From: DASRIA01 sp038203635
GTDB taxonomy: Bacteria; Actinomycetota; Thermoleophilia; Solirubrobacterales; JBBDJG01
Direction: 5' to 3'
Length of the DNA: 64,000 bases
NCBI GenBank assembly: GCA_038203635.1
Contig: JBBRDT010000004.1
Location: forward strand, 1 to 64,000
The notes below the pieces were generated by a model. It saw only the letters and a list, made by a program, of their open reading frames with translations, made no database searches and was not told the DNA's origin. The position numbers were made by a program, and so were the translations under genes. Below are positions 8,989 to 18,187 of the stretch, in pieces (position 1 is the stretch's first letter; every line of letters starts with the position of its first letter).

Positions 8989-11446
8989 AAAGGTCGTCCT
9001 GCTCGGCATGATGACGAGGATCCCGGTTGCCGGGGTCGTCTGGCAGACCGCGCACTACCTGCTGGGCCTCGAGCGTCTCGGCTACGAGGCCTATTACGTC
9101 GAGACGCACGCGCGCACGCCGGCGATGCTGATGGAGCGCGAGGAGGACGACAGCTCCGCCCGCGCGGCGGCTTTCGTCGACGGGGTCATGCGGCGGTTCG
9201 GCCTCCGCGATCGCTGGGCCTTCTACGCGCTGCACGACGACAACCGCTGCTTCGGGATGAGCCGCACGCAGCTGCGACGCCTGTACGGAGATGCGCTCTG
9301 CCTGATCAACCTGCACGGGGGCACCGAGCCGCGTCCGGAGCTGTACGAGACCGACAGGCTGGTCTACCTCGAGACCGACCCGGTGCAGCTGCAGACAGAG
9401 CTCCACTACGGAGTCCAGGCATCGTTCGACTTTCTCGACCCGCACTGCGCGTTCTTCACCTACGCAGAGAACCACGGCAATCCGGACTGCGGGCTTCCGA
9501 GTCACGACAGGTTTCCGTTCCATCCCACGCGCCAGCCGGTGGTCATGGACCTCTGGCGCGGGCGGGGAACCCCGGGTGAGCAGATGACCACGGTGGGCAA
9601 CTGGCGCCAGCCGTGGCGTGAGATCGAGCTGGACGGCGAACGCTACAGCTGGAGCAAGCACCACGAGTTCCTGAAGTTCATCGACCTCCCATCGCGCACC
9701 GTACAGCCCTTCGAGCTTGCGCTCTCCAGCTACGAGCCCGAGGACAAGCAGATGCTCGAGGGAAAGGGCTGGCGGGTGCGGCACGCGCTCGACTTCTCCA
9801 CGGACACCGACGCCTACCGCGACTACGTCACGAACTCGCGGGGGGAGTTCACCGTCGCCAAGGACCAGAACGTGCGCCTGCGGACCGGCTGGTTCAGCGA
9901 CCGCAGCATCACCTATCTGGCGGCCGGGCGGCCCGTGATCAGCCAGGACACCGGCTTCTCCAACATCTTTCCCACCGGAGAGGGCCTGTTCGGATTCTCC
10001 TCCATGGACGAGATCCTGGCTGCCGTCGAGGCGATCAACTCCGACTACGCGCGCCACAGCCGCGCGGCCGAGGAGATCGCGCGCGAGTACTTCGCCCACG
10101 ACGTCGTGCTGGGGCGCTTGCTGAGCGACGTCGGCGCGGACCTCTGCGGCGGGAACGGCTACGCCGTCAAACGCCATGGCACCGCCCCGTTCCCCCCGGG
10201 GCTCGACCTGGAGCCCGCCTCGCGGCGGCCCACCCGGCTCGCACCCGAGACCGAGGCTCACCTGGCGGCGCGCCCGGTGCCGGCGCGCACGACCCACCCC
10301 TGGCCCGGCTGCACTCCCGTGAGCATCGTCATGACCTCACACGACAACCTGCTCTTCACCCGCATGTGCATCGAGAGCGTGTTGGCGTGCACCGAGTACC
10401 CGAGCTACGAGTTGATCGTCGTCGACAACGGCTCTGACGACGGCACGGCCGACTACCTCCGGGAGCTGGCGGCGCGAAACTCGCATGTGAGGTTGGCGCT
10501 GAACAGCCGCAACGCAGGGTTCGCGCGGGCCTGTAACCAGGGCGCGGCGCTCGCGGCCGGCGATGTGCTCGTGCTCCTCAACGACGACACGCTCGTCACA
10601 CCCGGGTGGCTGCCGCGTCTGATCGCCCCACTGAACGATCCGCAGATCGGCCTCTGCGGCGCGGTCACCAATCGCATCGGCAACGAGGCCGAGATCCCGA
10701 CGTCGTATCGCACCTGGGGCGAGCTGCTCGAGTTCGCCGGCGAGCGTGCGCGCACGCAGGCGGGCATCCTCACCGACATCGGCACGGTCACCATGTTCTG
10801 CATGGGCCTCCGCGCGGCATCGTTCGAGCGGATCGGCCCACTGGACCAGCGCTTCGAGATCGGCATGCTCGAGGACGACGACTACTCGAAGCGCGCGCGC
10901 GAGGCCGGGTACCGCCTCGTATGCGTCGAGGACGCGTTCGTCCACCACTTCGGGGAGACGTCATTCGGCAAGCTCGTGCCGACCGGTCGCTACGGCGAGA
11001 TCCTGGAGGAGAACAAGCGCCGCTTCGAGGAGAAGTGGGGAGAGCCGTGGCAGCCATACCAGCGCCGCCCCGATCCCGAATACACGGGCCTGCGCGACCG
11101 CATCCGTGAGATCGTCGCCGCTGCCATCCCGGCCGAAGCGACGGTGCTGGTCGTGAGCAAGGGCGACGTGGAGCTGCTCGAGCTCGGCGGCCGGCGCACG
11201 CGTCACTTTCCCGAGGCCGAGGACGGCACCTGGGCCGGCCATCACCCGGCCGACAGCTCCGAGGCGGTGGCGACCCTCGAGGCGATGCGCGCGACCGGGG
11301 GCGAGTTCATCGTCTTCCCGCGGACCGGCATGTGGTGGCTCCAGCACTACCAAGGGCTGCTGGAACATCTCGAGCGCCGCTACGACACGGTCGTCCGCGA
11401 GGACGACGTGTGCGTCATCTTCGCCCTCAACGGACGCGACCCGTGA
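8972..11446 (+). CDS. multidomain glycosyltransferase: WFSDRS domain + GT2 + C-terminal module
   Basis: An 824-residue protein in three parts. Residues 1-400 resemble the stand-alone proteins at 21486, 25355 and 26509 in this window (GWFSDRSITYLAAGRPVISQ, then DTGFSNIFPTGEGLFGF), a GT-B-like fold by appearance. Residues about 448-690 are a GT2 domain (SIVMTSHDN, VVDNGSDDGTADY, VLLNDDTLV, EDDDYSKRAREAGY) of the rhamnosyltransferase-like type. Residues about 708-820 are the recurrent module (VLVVSKGD, HFPEAEDGTWAGHHPADS, MWWLQHY). I chose ATG 8972, preceded by GGCGGGAA, over an upstream in-frame ATG at 8891 that would overlap the exporter gene by 98 bp. Donor and acceptor are unknown. Confidence 0.88.
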   Translation: MTPASKKVVLLGMMTRIPVAGVVWQTAHYLLGLERLGYEAYYVETHARTPAMLMEREEDDSSARAAAFVDGVMRRFGLRDRWAFYALHDDNRCFGMSRTQLRRLYGDALCLINLHGGTEPRPELYETDRLVYLETDPVQLQTELHYGVQASFDFLDPHCAFFTYAENHGNPDCGLPSHDRFPFHPTRQPVVMDLWRGRGTPGEQMTTVGNWRQPWREIELDGERYSWSKHHEFLKFIDLPSRTVQPFELALSSYEPEDKQMLEGKGWRVRHALDFSTDTDAYRDYVTNSRGEFTVAKDQNVRLRTGWFSDRSITYLAAGRPVISQDTGFSNIFPTGEGLFGFSSMDEILAAVEAINSDYARHSRAAEEIAREYFAHDVVLGRLLSDVGADLCGGNGYAVKRHGTAPFPPGLDLEPASRRPTRLAPETEAHLAARPVPARTTHPWPGCTPVSIVMTSHDNLLFTRMCIESVLACTEYPSYELIVVDNGSDDGTADYLRELAARNSHVRLALNSRNAGFARACNQGAALAAGDVLVLLNDDTLVTPGWLPRLIAPLNDPQIGLCGAVTNRIGNEAEIPTSYRTWGELLEFAGERARTQAGILTDIGTVTMFCMGLRAASFERIGPLDQRFEIGMLEDDDYSKRAREAGYRLVCVEDAFVHHFGETSFGKLVPTGRYGEILEENKRRFEEKWGEPWQPYQRRPDPEYTGLRDRIREIVAAAIPAEATVLVVSKGDVELLELGGRRTRHFPEAEDGTWAGHHPADSSEAVATLEAMRATGGEFIVFPRTGMWWLQHYQGLLEHLERRYDTVVREDDVCVIFALNGRDP

Positions 11447-12918
11447 GCGATCCACGCTGCACGATCGTCATCCCCGTGCACGGCCGGGCCGGGCTCACGC
11501 ACCGCTGCCTGGACGCGATCCTGACCGACCCTCCCGGCACGCCGTTCGAGATCGTCGTCGTGGACGATGCCTCCACTGACGACACGCCTGTGCTCCTCGC
11601 CCGCCAGCCGGCCGAGGTGCGCTCGCTGAGGAGGGAGCGGAACGGGGGGTTCGCAGTCGCCTGCAACGACGGCGCGGCCGCGGCGCGTGGAGAGCTGCTC
11701 GTCTTCCTGAACAACGACACGGAGCCCCATCCCGGATGGCTCGACGCGCTGGTGGATCACGCCGACGCGCACCCGGAGGCGGCCGCGGTCGGCGCGAAGC
11801 TCTTGTTCCGGGACGGCACCGTGCAGCATGCGGGCGTCGCGATCTGCCAGGACGGGCGCCCCAGGCACATCTATGCGGGCTTCCCCGCCGATCACCCGGC
11901 CGTCCAGCGACCCCGGCCCTTCCAGGCAGTGACCGCGGCGTGCATGCTGGTGCGGCGCAAGGACTTCGAGCGGACCGGCGGCTTCGACCCGGCCTTCCGC
12001 AACTCCCTGGAGGACGTGGACCTCTGCCTGCGGCTGCGCGAAGCCGGAGCCGAGGTGCACTACTGCCCCGCGGGCGTGGTCACCCACCTGGAATCTGCCT
12101 CCCGCGGAAGAGGCTCCCAAGACGTCCAGCACAACTTCGATCTCTTTCAGGAACGCTGGGAGCACCGCGTCCAACGCGACGACATCGCTCACTACATAGA
12201 GGACGGCCTGCTGAGCCTGCGCTACCGCGACACGTACCCAATCGGCCTCGAGGCCGCCGCGGAGCTCGCAACGACAAAACCAGGTGGGGCAGGGGAGGCG
12301 CTGATCGAAAGCCAGCAACGCCACATCTCTCTATTACTAAGAGAGGTGGTCCGGTTGACCGCCCACATAGCGGACTTGGAGCTAAAAGACCCGAACCGTG
12401 TGGTCGGGGACCCTCCCCGGAGACTAAAAACGAATCTAGGGTCTCCGGGGAGGGTCTCCGACCGCGCGGCACAAGCGCTAGAGATGCAAATCTTGGACCT
12501 GCAGCAGGAAATCGCAGCCACCGGCAACGGCTTTGAGCCCAGCGAAGGATTGAGCTACAGAAAGCTGTTGGCCGATATACAGGGAGTGATCGACGAACAG
12601 GTGCCCAAAGACGCAACAGTGCTCGTGATCAGCCGCGGTGACGACGAAGCGCTCGATCTCGGCGGCAGACGCGCCTGGCACTTCCCCCAGGAGGCAGACG
12701 GAACGTACGCCGGCAACTACCCGCAGAGCTCCGACGACGCCGTGGCGCACCTGGAGGAATTGCGCAGCAAGGGTGCCCAGTACCTGCTCGTGCCGAGCAC
12801 GTCCGCATGGTGGCTCGAGCACTACAAGGGTTTCGCCCGCCACCTGCACGACCGCTGCCGGCCGCTGGCCGAGCGCCACGAGTGTGCTCTTTTCGCGCTG
12901 AACGACGAGTCTCGATGA
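11443..12918 (+). CDS. GT2 glycosyltransferase with C-terminal module and an internal palindromic insertion
   Basis: A 491-residue protein whose GTG start overlaps the preceding stop (GTGA). Residues 1-250 are a GT2 domain: CTIVIPVHGRAG, VVDDASTDDTP, VFLNNDTEPHPGW (metal-binding NDT), GGFDPAFRNSLEDVDLC. Residues about 374-491 are the same module that ends the previous protein (VLVISRGDDEALDLGGR, HFPQEADGTYAGNYPQS, AWWLEHY). The linker, residues about 265-372, is lower in GC than its surroundings and contains a 62-bp palindrome at 12402-12463 translated as part of the protein, so this linker looks inserted. The linker may be helical (LLLREVVRLTAHIADLELKD). Confidence 0.88.
   Translation: MSDPRCTIVIPVHGRAGLTHRCLDAILTDPPGTPFEIVVVDDASTDDTPVLLARQPAEVRSLRRERNGGFAVACNDGAAAARGELLVFLNNDTEPHPGWLDALVDHADAHPEAAAVGAKLLFRDGTVQHAGVAICQDGRPRHIYAGFPADHPAVQRPRPFQAVTAACMLVRRKDFERTGGFDPAFRNSLEDVDLCLRLREAGAEVHYCPAGVVTHLESASRGRGSQDVQHNFDLFQERWEHRVQRDDIAHYIEDGLLSLRYRDTYPIGLEAAAELATTKPGGAGEALIESQQRHISLLLREVVRLTAHIADLELKDPNRVVGDPPRRLKTNLGSPGRVSDRAAQALEMQILDLQQEIAATGNGFEPSEGLSYRKLLADIQGVIDEQVPKDATVLVISRGDDEALDLGGRRAWHFPQEADGTYAGNYPQSSDDAVAHLEELRSKGAQYLLVPSTSAWWLEHYKGFARHLHDRCRPLAERHECALFALNDESR
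12402..12463. repeat. 62-bp palindromic element inside a coding region
   Basis: Two 23-nt arms (12402-12424 and 12441-12463) are inverted complements with a single mismatch (12408/12457), which would be a G-U pair in RNA, so the transcript can form an uninterrupted 23-bp stem. The 16-nt loop is 12425-12440. The element is read through in frame. Its size and near-perfect symmetry recall palindromic mobile repeats (REP/MITE-like, or the Rickettsia palindromic elements that sit inside genes). No second copy was seen in this window. Confidence 0.8.
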
Positions 12919-13733
12919 CGACCAGCTTCCGCGTCACACAGGGCTCGCCCGACTACTTTGGGCTCGTGGACCAGGTCACGTCGATGGTGACGGCGGTGGT
13001 CCCTCCGTCCAAGACGGTGCTGGTCGTGAGCAAGGGCGACGAGAACCTGCTGCGCCTGGGATCGCGCACCGGATGGCACTTCCCGCGCACGGACGACGGC
13101 CGCTACGCCGGCCACTACCCGGCTGACAGCGACGAGGCCGTCCGCCAGCTGGAAGCCCTGCGCGAGCGCGGAGCGAGCTATGTCGTCTTCCCCGCCACCT
13201 CACTCTGGTGGCTGGACCACTACCCGGAGTTGAGCCGTCATCTGCAGGACCGATACACATGCTTGGTCAGAGATGAAGACACCTGCGCGATCTACGACCT
13301 CACCCAGGCGCCCGCAGCCGAGGCCGGCGCGCCGGCAGGACGGAGCGAAAGCAAGCCCACCGCGGCCCCGGCGCGCCCGCCGGACACACGCACCGCACAG
13401 TTGACCGCGTTCCTCGACAACCTGCTTCCCGAGAAGGCGACAGTGGTCGTGGCGACCTCCCGCGAGGAAGGTTTGGAGGCATTGCGCGACGAGGGCGTCG
13501 AGTTCCTGGTCGTCCCGCGCGAGACGCGGTTGGTGAGGGACCATCCCGATTTCCTCGGCGACGTCGAGCAGCGTCATAGGTGCATCGCTCGCCAGCGATA
13601 TCTCTGCTCCGTGTACGACCTGGCCCACTCGTCGCCGCTGCGGCGGGAGAAGTCCGCCGGTGCGCAGAAGACAGGTCCGTGGCGGCGGTGGCTGCGTCTG
13701 TTCCGGCGCCGCGGCAAGCCCGAGCAAGGCTGA
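12915..13733 (+). CDS. stand-alone double-module protein with no catalytic domain
   Basis: A 272-residue protein; its ATG overlaps the preceding stop (ATGA). Residues about 15-135 are a full copy of the recurrent module (VLVVSKGDENLLRLGSR, WHFPRTDDGRYAGHYPADS, LWWLDHY, DTCAIYDL). Residues about 160-240 are a second, shortened copy (ATVVVATSREEGLEALRDEG, FLVVPRETR, YLCSVYDL) that lacks the HFP...DG...HYPADS centre. The two are joined by a Pro/Ala linker, and the end is strongly basic (RRWLRLFRRRGK). No transferase or hydrolase motif is visible. It may bind the same glycan, lipid or protein partner as the module in its neighbours; the function is unknown. Confidence 0.75.
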   Translation: MTTSFRVTQGSPDYFGLVDQVTSMVTAVVPPSKTVLVVSKGDENLLRLGSRTGWHFPRTDDGRYAGHYPADSDEAVRQLEALRERGASYVVFPATSLWWLDHYPELSRHLQDRYTCLVRDEDTCAIYDLTQAPAAEAGAPAGRSESKPTAAPARPPDTRTAQLTAFLDNLLPEKATVVVATSREEGLEALRDEGVEFLVVPRETRLVRDHPDFLGDVEQRHRCIARQRYLCSVYDLAHSSPLRREKSAGAQKTGPWRRWLRLFRRRGKPEQG

Positions 13734-13737
13734 GCAC

Positions 13738-15048
13738 ATGCAGAAGACCAAGGTCCTCTACGTCCTCCACAACCACCCGGCGCTCTTCCCGGGCGGGGCC
13801 GAGGCGTACGCGCTGGAGCTGTACGAGACCCTGCGGGACTCCACCGAGTTCGAGCCGCTGCTGGTGGCGCGCATCGGTTCCAACGTCTCGTCGTCGCGTG
13901 CGTCGCACCCTGGTGCTCCGTTCAGCGCCGTCGGGGACGATCCCAACCAGTACTTCCTCTACACCCAGACGGACGACTTCGACTTCTTCACGATGACCTC
14001 CCGCGACAAGAACCTCTACACGCAGTACATCGCGGAGTTCATCCGCGCCCACAAGCCCGACATCGTGCACTTCCAGCACACGCTCTTCATCGGATATGAC
14101 CTCGTGTCGGCAGTCCGGCGCATGCTTCCGGATGCGCCGATCTTCTACACCCTGCACGAGTTCATCCCCATCTGCCATCGCGACGGCCAGATGTTCCGGA
14201 CCAACGGCGAGCTATGCACCCACGCATCGCCAAGACGCTGCAACGAGTGCTTCCCGGCCATACCCCCGCAGGACTTCTTCCTGCGAGAGCGCTTCATCAA
14301 GCTGCACCTCGACAACGTCGACATGTTCCTCGCTCCCAGCCGATTCCTGCTCGAGCGGTACGTCGACTGGGGCATCCCGCGTGAGCGCATCCGCTTCGAG
14401 GACTACGGACGCATCCGCGGCAATCATTCCGTCGCGTCGGTGCCGCCCCCCGACGGTGCACGCAACCGCATCGGGTTCTTCGGCCAGCTGAACTACTTCA
14501 AGGGCGTGGACGTGCTGCTGCAGGCAATGGCACAGCTCGGCGACCGTGAGGTCGACGCGCACCTGTGGCTGCACGGCGCCAACCTCGAGCTGCAGCCGCA
14601 GTACTTCCGCGACGACTTCGGCGTGCTGCTCGACAAGATCACGGACGGCCCGAACAACGTGACCCTGGCCGGCAAGTACGTGCACGACGACCTGCCGCGC
14701 CTGATGGAGGAGGTCGACTGGGTCGTCGTTCCATCCCGCTGGTGGGAGAACTCGCCGCTCGTGATCCAGGAGGCGTTCCAGCACCAGCGGCCCGTCATCT
14801 GCAGCGACATCGGCGGCATGGCGGAGAAGGTGACCGACGGCGTCGACGGCCTGCACTTCCGCGCCGGCGACCCGCGCAGCCTGGCGCGTGTGCTCGAGCG
14901 CGCAACGACCACGCCGGCGCTGTGGGAATCGCTGCGCGCCGGCATTCCCGACGTCTACGACATGCAGAGCCACGTGGCGAGCCTGCGCACCCTGTACCGG
15001 GAGCAGCTGGAAGGTCGCCTCCCGCGCTCGCGAGAGCTCGCGACGTGA
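13738..15048 (+). CDS. GT1 (GT-B fold) glycosyltransferase
   Basis: A 436-residue protein starting MQKTKVLYVLHNHPALFPGGAEAYALEL, with the glycine-rich N-terminal loop of GT4-like enzymes. The C-terminal half has NRIGFFGQLNYFKGVDVLLQAM, then ENSPLVIQEAFQHQRPVICS, the E-x7-E-type nucleotide-sugar binding region, and GGMAEKVTDGVDGL. A middle segment contains a small cysteine/histidine cluster (IPICHRDGQMF, ELCTHASPRRCNECFP) that could bind zinc, as seen in some related glycosyltransferases. It lies 4 bp after the double-module gene and overlaps the next gene by GTGA. It probably adds one sugar in glycan assembly at the inner face of the membrane. Confidence 0.9.
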   Translation: MQKTKVLYVLHNHPALFPGGAEAYALELYETLRDSTEFEPLLVARIGSNVSSSRASHPGAPFSAVGDDPNQYFLYTQTDDFDFFTMTSRDKNLYTQYIAEFIRAHKPDIVHFQHTLFIGYDLVSAVRRMLPDAPIFYTLHEFIPICHRDGQMFRTNGELCTHASPRRCNECFPAIPPQDFFLRERFIKLHLDNVDMFLAPSRFLLERYVDWGIPRERIRFEDYGRIRGNHSVASVPPPDGARNRIGFFGQLNYFKGVDVLLQAMAQLGDREVDAHLWLHGANLELQPQYFRDDFGVLLDKITDGPNNVTLAGKYVHDDLPRLMEEVDWVVVPSRWWENSPLVIQEAFQHQRPVICSDIGGMAEKVTDGVDGLHFRAGDPRSLARVLERATTTPALWESLRAGIPDVYDMQSHVASLRTLYREQLEGRLPRSRELAT

Positions 15049-16841
15049 GCTCGTCGGGCCTTCACGCCGTTTGGCTCAGCAACCGTGCCATCCTGCTGGC
15101 CGGGGGCGTGGACGAGCGCGATCCGGCGACCGTCGGCGACACCGTGCTGGACGCGGCGACCATGGCTTACGACACGAACGGGACCGGAGGCGTGGTGGTC
15201 GGGCACCTACCGCCGGGCGCGGGCGGAGGGGGCGAGCCCGCTGTCGTGACGATGGGCCGCCTGTCGGCGCACGCGACGGAGCTCGAGCTCGGCGATTCCG
15301 CCCTGCAGGCGCTGATCCGCAACGAGCTGAGCGGCCTGGACGCCGCGCAGCGCGCGCGCGTACTCGAGTTCATCCTGACCTCGGTCGCCGGCGACCTGCG
15401 CAGCCCCGGGGCCATCACCCTCGCAGGCCGGCTCGCGCGCGTGCGCGACGGACTGCGAGAGCAGCTGCCCCGCGCGGTCGCGACCGACGACGACCCGTAC
15501 GCCGTCGACATCGAGGCGATCTACGCCCTCGACCAGGAGTCGTTCTGGATCCGTGGCTGGATACACGACGCCGATCACACCGTCGCGTCGCTGGTGGCCG
15601 TCTCTCCCGAAGGAGCCCGCGCGGACCTGCTGAGCGACGCCTACCGGCACGAGCGGCTGGACATCCAGGAGCGCTACGCCGCCTTCGTCGACGCGGCGGA
15701 CGAACGGCACGGCTTCTTGACCCTGCTGTCACTCGCTGCGCCCAGCCATCTTGCGAACGGCTGGATCGTGGAGCTGCGCACGTCGAGCGGCGCGGTCCTG
15801 GAGGTCGAGGCGCCCGCGGTCGAACGTAGGGTCGAACGCGTACGGGCCCACCTGCTCCACGACATGGCCGCGGAGCGCCCGGGCAGTGACGCGCTCGTGG
15901 CCGGCCACGTCCACCCGGCACTGCAACGGATCCAAGCACGGCTCGAGGCAGCGGTGAAGATCGAGACCGTGATCGAGATCGGGGACCGCATCCCGCAGGC
16001 GCCGGAGGTGACCGTGATCGTGCCCCTCTACAAGAGGATCGACTTCGTCGAGCACCAGCTCGCTCACTTCGCGCGCGATCCCGAGCTGGCCGCAGCCGAC
16101 ATCCTGTACGTCCTGGACTCGCCCGAGATCGCGGACAACCTGCTTGACTCGGCGCACGCCCTCAGCGTCCTGCACGGAGTCTCCCTGCGCATCGCCGTGA
16201 TGACCCACAACACCGGCTACTCGGGCGCGAACAACGCCGGTGTCTCGGTCGCGCGTGGCGGGCGGATCGTGCTGCTGAACTCCGACGTGATACCCGACCG
16301 CCCCGGATGGCTCGGCAAGATGTCAGCGTTCTACGATGCGACCCCGGGCATCGGCGCGCTCGGGCCCAAGCTCCTCTACGAAGACGACTCCCTGCAGCAC
16401 GCGGGGATGTACTTCTACCGGGACAACGGCGGCCTCGTGTGGGCCAACCACCACTACTTCAAGGGGATGCACCGGAGCTTTGCGGCCGCGAACGTTGCGC
16501 GCGCCGTGCCGGCCGTGACCGCGGCGTGCATGATGATCGACCGCGATCTGTACGACCAGGCGGGCGGGTTGTCGCACGCCTATGTCCAGGGCGGGTACGA
16601 AGACTCCGATCTCTGCCTGCGCCTGATCGAGATGGGACGGGAGAACTGGTACATGCCGGGGGCCGAGCTCTACCACCTGGAGGCACAGTCCTTCACGGCC
16701 GAGCGCAGGAAGCCGGCCGCCGCGTACAACGTGTGGCTGCACACCAGGACGTGGAACGACCGCATCGAGAGCGTCACCAGGGAGTACGGCCGGCATCCGC
16801 TGGCCGGCAAGGACTCGGCCCTCGCCGAGCCCTCGCGATGA
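15045..16841 (+). CDS. GT2 glycosyltransferase with large N-terminal region
   Basis: A 598-residue protein with GTG start (GTGA overlap). Residues about 320-585 form the GT2 domain: VTVIVPLYKRIDFVEHQL, NTGYSGANNAGVSVARG, LLNSDVIPDRPGWL in place of the usual D-x-D, GPKLLYEDDSLQHAGM, GGYEDSDLCLRL. Residues 1-310 are of unknown function; the part around 160-270 (FWIRGWIHDADHTVASLVAV) resembles the beta-rich N-terminal domains of the nearby sulfotransferases (GWALGRR, GWVVGRH). The HAGMYFY and EDSDL motifs are typical of O-antigen-type transferases. The next gene starts inside its stop codon (ATGA). Confidence 0.86.
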   Translation: MSSSGLHAVWLSNRAILLAGGVDERDPATVGDTVLDAATMAYDTNGTGGVVVGHLPPGAGGGGEPAVVTMGRLSAHATELELGDSALQALIRNELSGLDAAQRARVLEFILTSVAGDLRSPGAITLAGRLARVRDGLREQLPRAVATDDDPYAVDIEAIYALDQESFWIRGWIHDADHTVASLVAVSPEGARADLLSDAYRHERLDIQERYAAFVDAADERHGFLTLLSLAAPSHLANGWIVELRTSSGAVLEVEAPAVERRVERVRAHLLHDMAAERPGSDALVAGHVHPALQRIQARLEAAVKIETVIEIGDRIPQAPEVTVIVPLYKRIDFVEHQLAHFARDPELAAADILYVLDSPEIADNLLDSAHALSVLHGVSLRIAVMTHNTGYSGANNAGVSVARGGRIVLLNSDVIPDRPGWLGKMSAFYDATPGIGALGPKLLYEDDSLQHAGMYFYRDNGGLVWANHHYFKGMHRSFAAANVARAVPAVTAACMMIDRDLYDQAGGLSHAYVQGGYEDSDLCLRLIEMGRENWYMPGAELYHLEAQSFTAERRKPAAAYNVWLHTRTWNDRIESVTREYGRHPLAGKDSALAEPSR

Positions 16842-18187
16842 CGAGGCATCCCGCACGCGAAAGAATCTCCGTGCCACTCTGCGAGATCGACAGCGTGCGA
16901 CCCGGGGCAGACGCGGACCACCTCACATCCGCGGCGGTGGAGGCACCGTCCGCCGGCGACCGGCTGGCGACGTGGACGTTGCCCGTCACGGGGTGGGCGA
17001 TCGGCCGCCGCTCGCGCGCGCGGCAGGTGCGGGTCAGCCAGGGCGCCGCGCGCTGGACCCTGCCGGTGCACGACCACCGGGCCGACGTCGCCGATCGCCA
17101 TCCCGGCCACGAATGGGCTCGCCACTCAGGGTTCTCCGGCGCCGTCAACACGCTGCGGCTGCGGCCGCGTTTCGCGCTCGACGTCACCGCGGAGCTCGAA
17201 GACGGCGCCGAGACCCGCCTCGGAACGGTCACCGGCCACCGCGCGCCACTGCGGTCCGGCTACGAGCCGGAGCTCCAACCCCTGGTCGTGACGACACTCG
17301 GCCGCACGGGCTCCACATGGCTGATCCACCTGCTCGCGAGCCACCCGTCGGTGACCGCCTACCGGCCGTTCTCCTTCGAGCCCCGCGCGGCCACGTACTG
17401 GATCGACATCCTCACGAGCCTCGCCGAGCCGGCGTCCTATACGCAGCAGGTGGAGGGGGAGGTGCGCTATCCGGGCCCATGGTGGCTGGGGTCGGGCACG
17501 CGCATGACCTCGGAGCTGCTGCCGGACGAGGAGCTTTCGCGCTGGCTCGGATCGGCGCATGTCTCCGAGCTGGCCGCGTTCGCGCAGCAGCGCATCGACG
17601 CCGTGTACCTGCGCGTGGCCGCGCTCGATGAAGACCGTCCGGAGTTCTTCGCCGAGAAGTGCCTGCCGGAGCACAACGTGCCCCAGCTGCTGCACGAGCT
17701 CTACCCGGAGGGGCGCGAGATCTTCCTGGTGCGCGACTTCCGGGACATGCTCTGCTCGATCCGCTCGTTCAACGAGAAGCGCGGGAACGCCGCGTTCGGT
17801 TACGACGGCCCCATCGCGGAGGAGTCGTACGTGCTGGACGTGCTCGCGCCATCGGTTGAGAATCTCCTCGATGAGTGGCGCGACCGTGCCGGCAGTGCCC
17901 AGCTGGTGAGGTACGAGGACCTGATCCTGAACCCGGCACAGACGCTGCGCGGCCTGCTCGGTCAAATCGGTGTCGACTCCTCCGAGGAACGCGTCGACGA
18001 CATGCTCGCGCGGGCTGCGGAGTCGATCCCCGGCATGGCGGTGCACAGGACCACCAGCGGCGGGCCACAGGCGTCGATCGGGCGCTGGCGACGCGACCTC
18101 GAGCCGCCCCTGCAGAAGGTGTGCGAAGAGGTGTTCGCGGGAGCTCTTGCCGAATTCGGGTACGAGGCGGGCGGGGCGGCGAGATGA
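16838..18187 (+). CDS. sulfotransferase with N-terminal beta-rich domain (copy 1)
   Basis: A 449-residue protein. Residues about 150-445 form a PAPS-dependent sulfotransferase: TTLGRTGSTWLIHLLASHP is the 5'-phosphosulfate-binding loop, FLVRDFRDMLCSI and LVRYEDLILNP the later 3'-phosphate and structural motifs, and ASIGRWR the C-terminal loop. Residues about 45-135 form a small beta-rich domain (GWAIGRRSRARQV) shared with the genes at 18184 and 20131. It should transfer sulfate to a sugar hydroxyl, with PAPS made by the cysC product at 30500. The domain order and 4-nt overlaps show the three sulfotransferases arose by duplication. Confidence 0.9.
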   Translation: MTRHPARERISVPLCEIDSVRPGADADHLTSAAVEAPSAGDRLATWTLPVTGWAIGRRSRARQVRVSQGAARWTLPVHDHRADVADRHPGHEWARHSGFSGAVNTLRLRPRFALDVTAELEDGAETRLGTVTGHRAPLRSGYEPELQPLVVTTLGRTGSTWLIHLLASHPSVTAYRPFSFEPRAATYWIDILTSLAEPASYTQQVEGEVRYPGPWWLGSGTRMTSELLPDEELSRWLGSAHVSELAAFAQQRIDAVYLRVAALDEDRPEFFAEKCLPEHNVPQLLHELYPEGREIFLVRDFRDMLCSIRSFNEKRGNAAFGYDGPIAEESYVLDVLAPSVENLLDEWRDRAGSAQLVRYEDLILNPAQTLRGLLGQIGVDSSEERVDDMLARAAESIPGMAVHRTTSGGPQASIGRWRRDLEPPLQKVCEEVFAGALAEFGYEAGGAAR

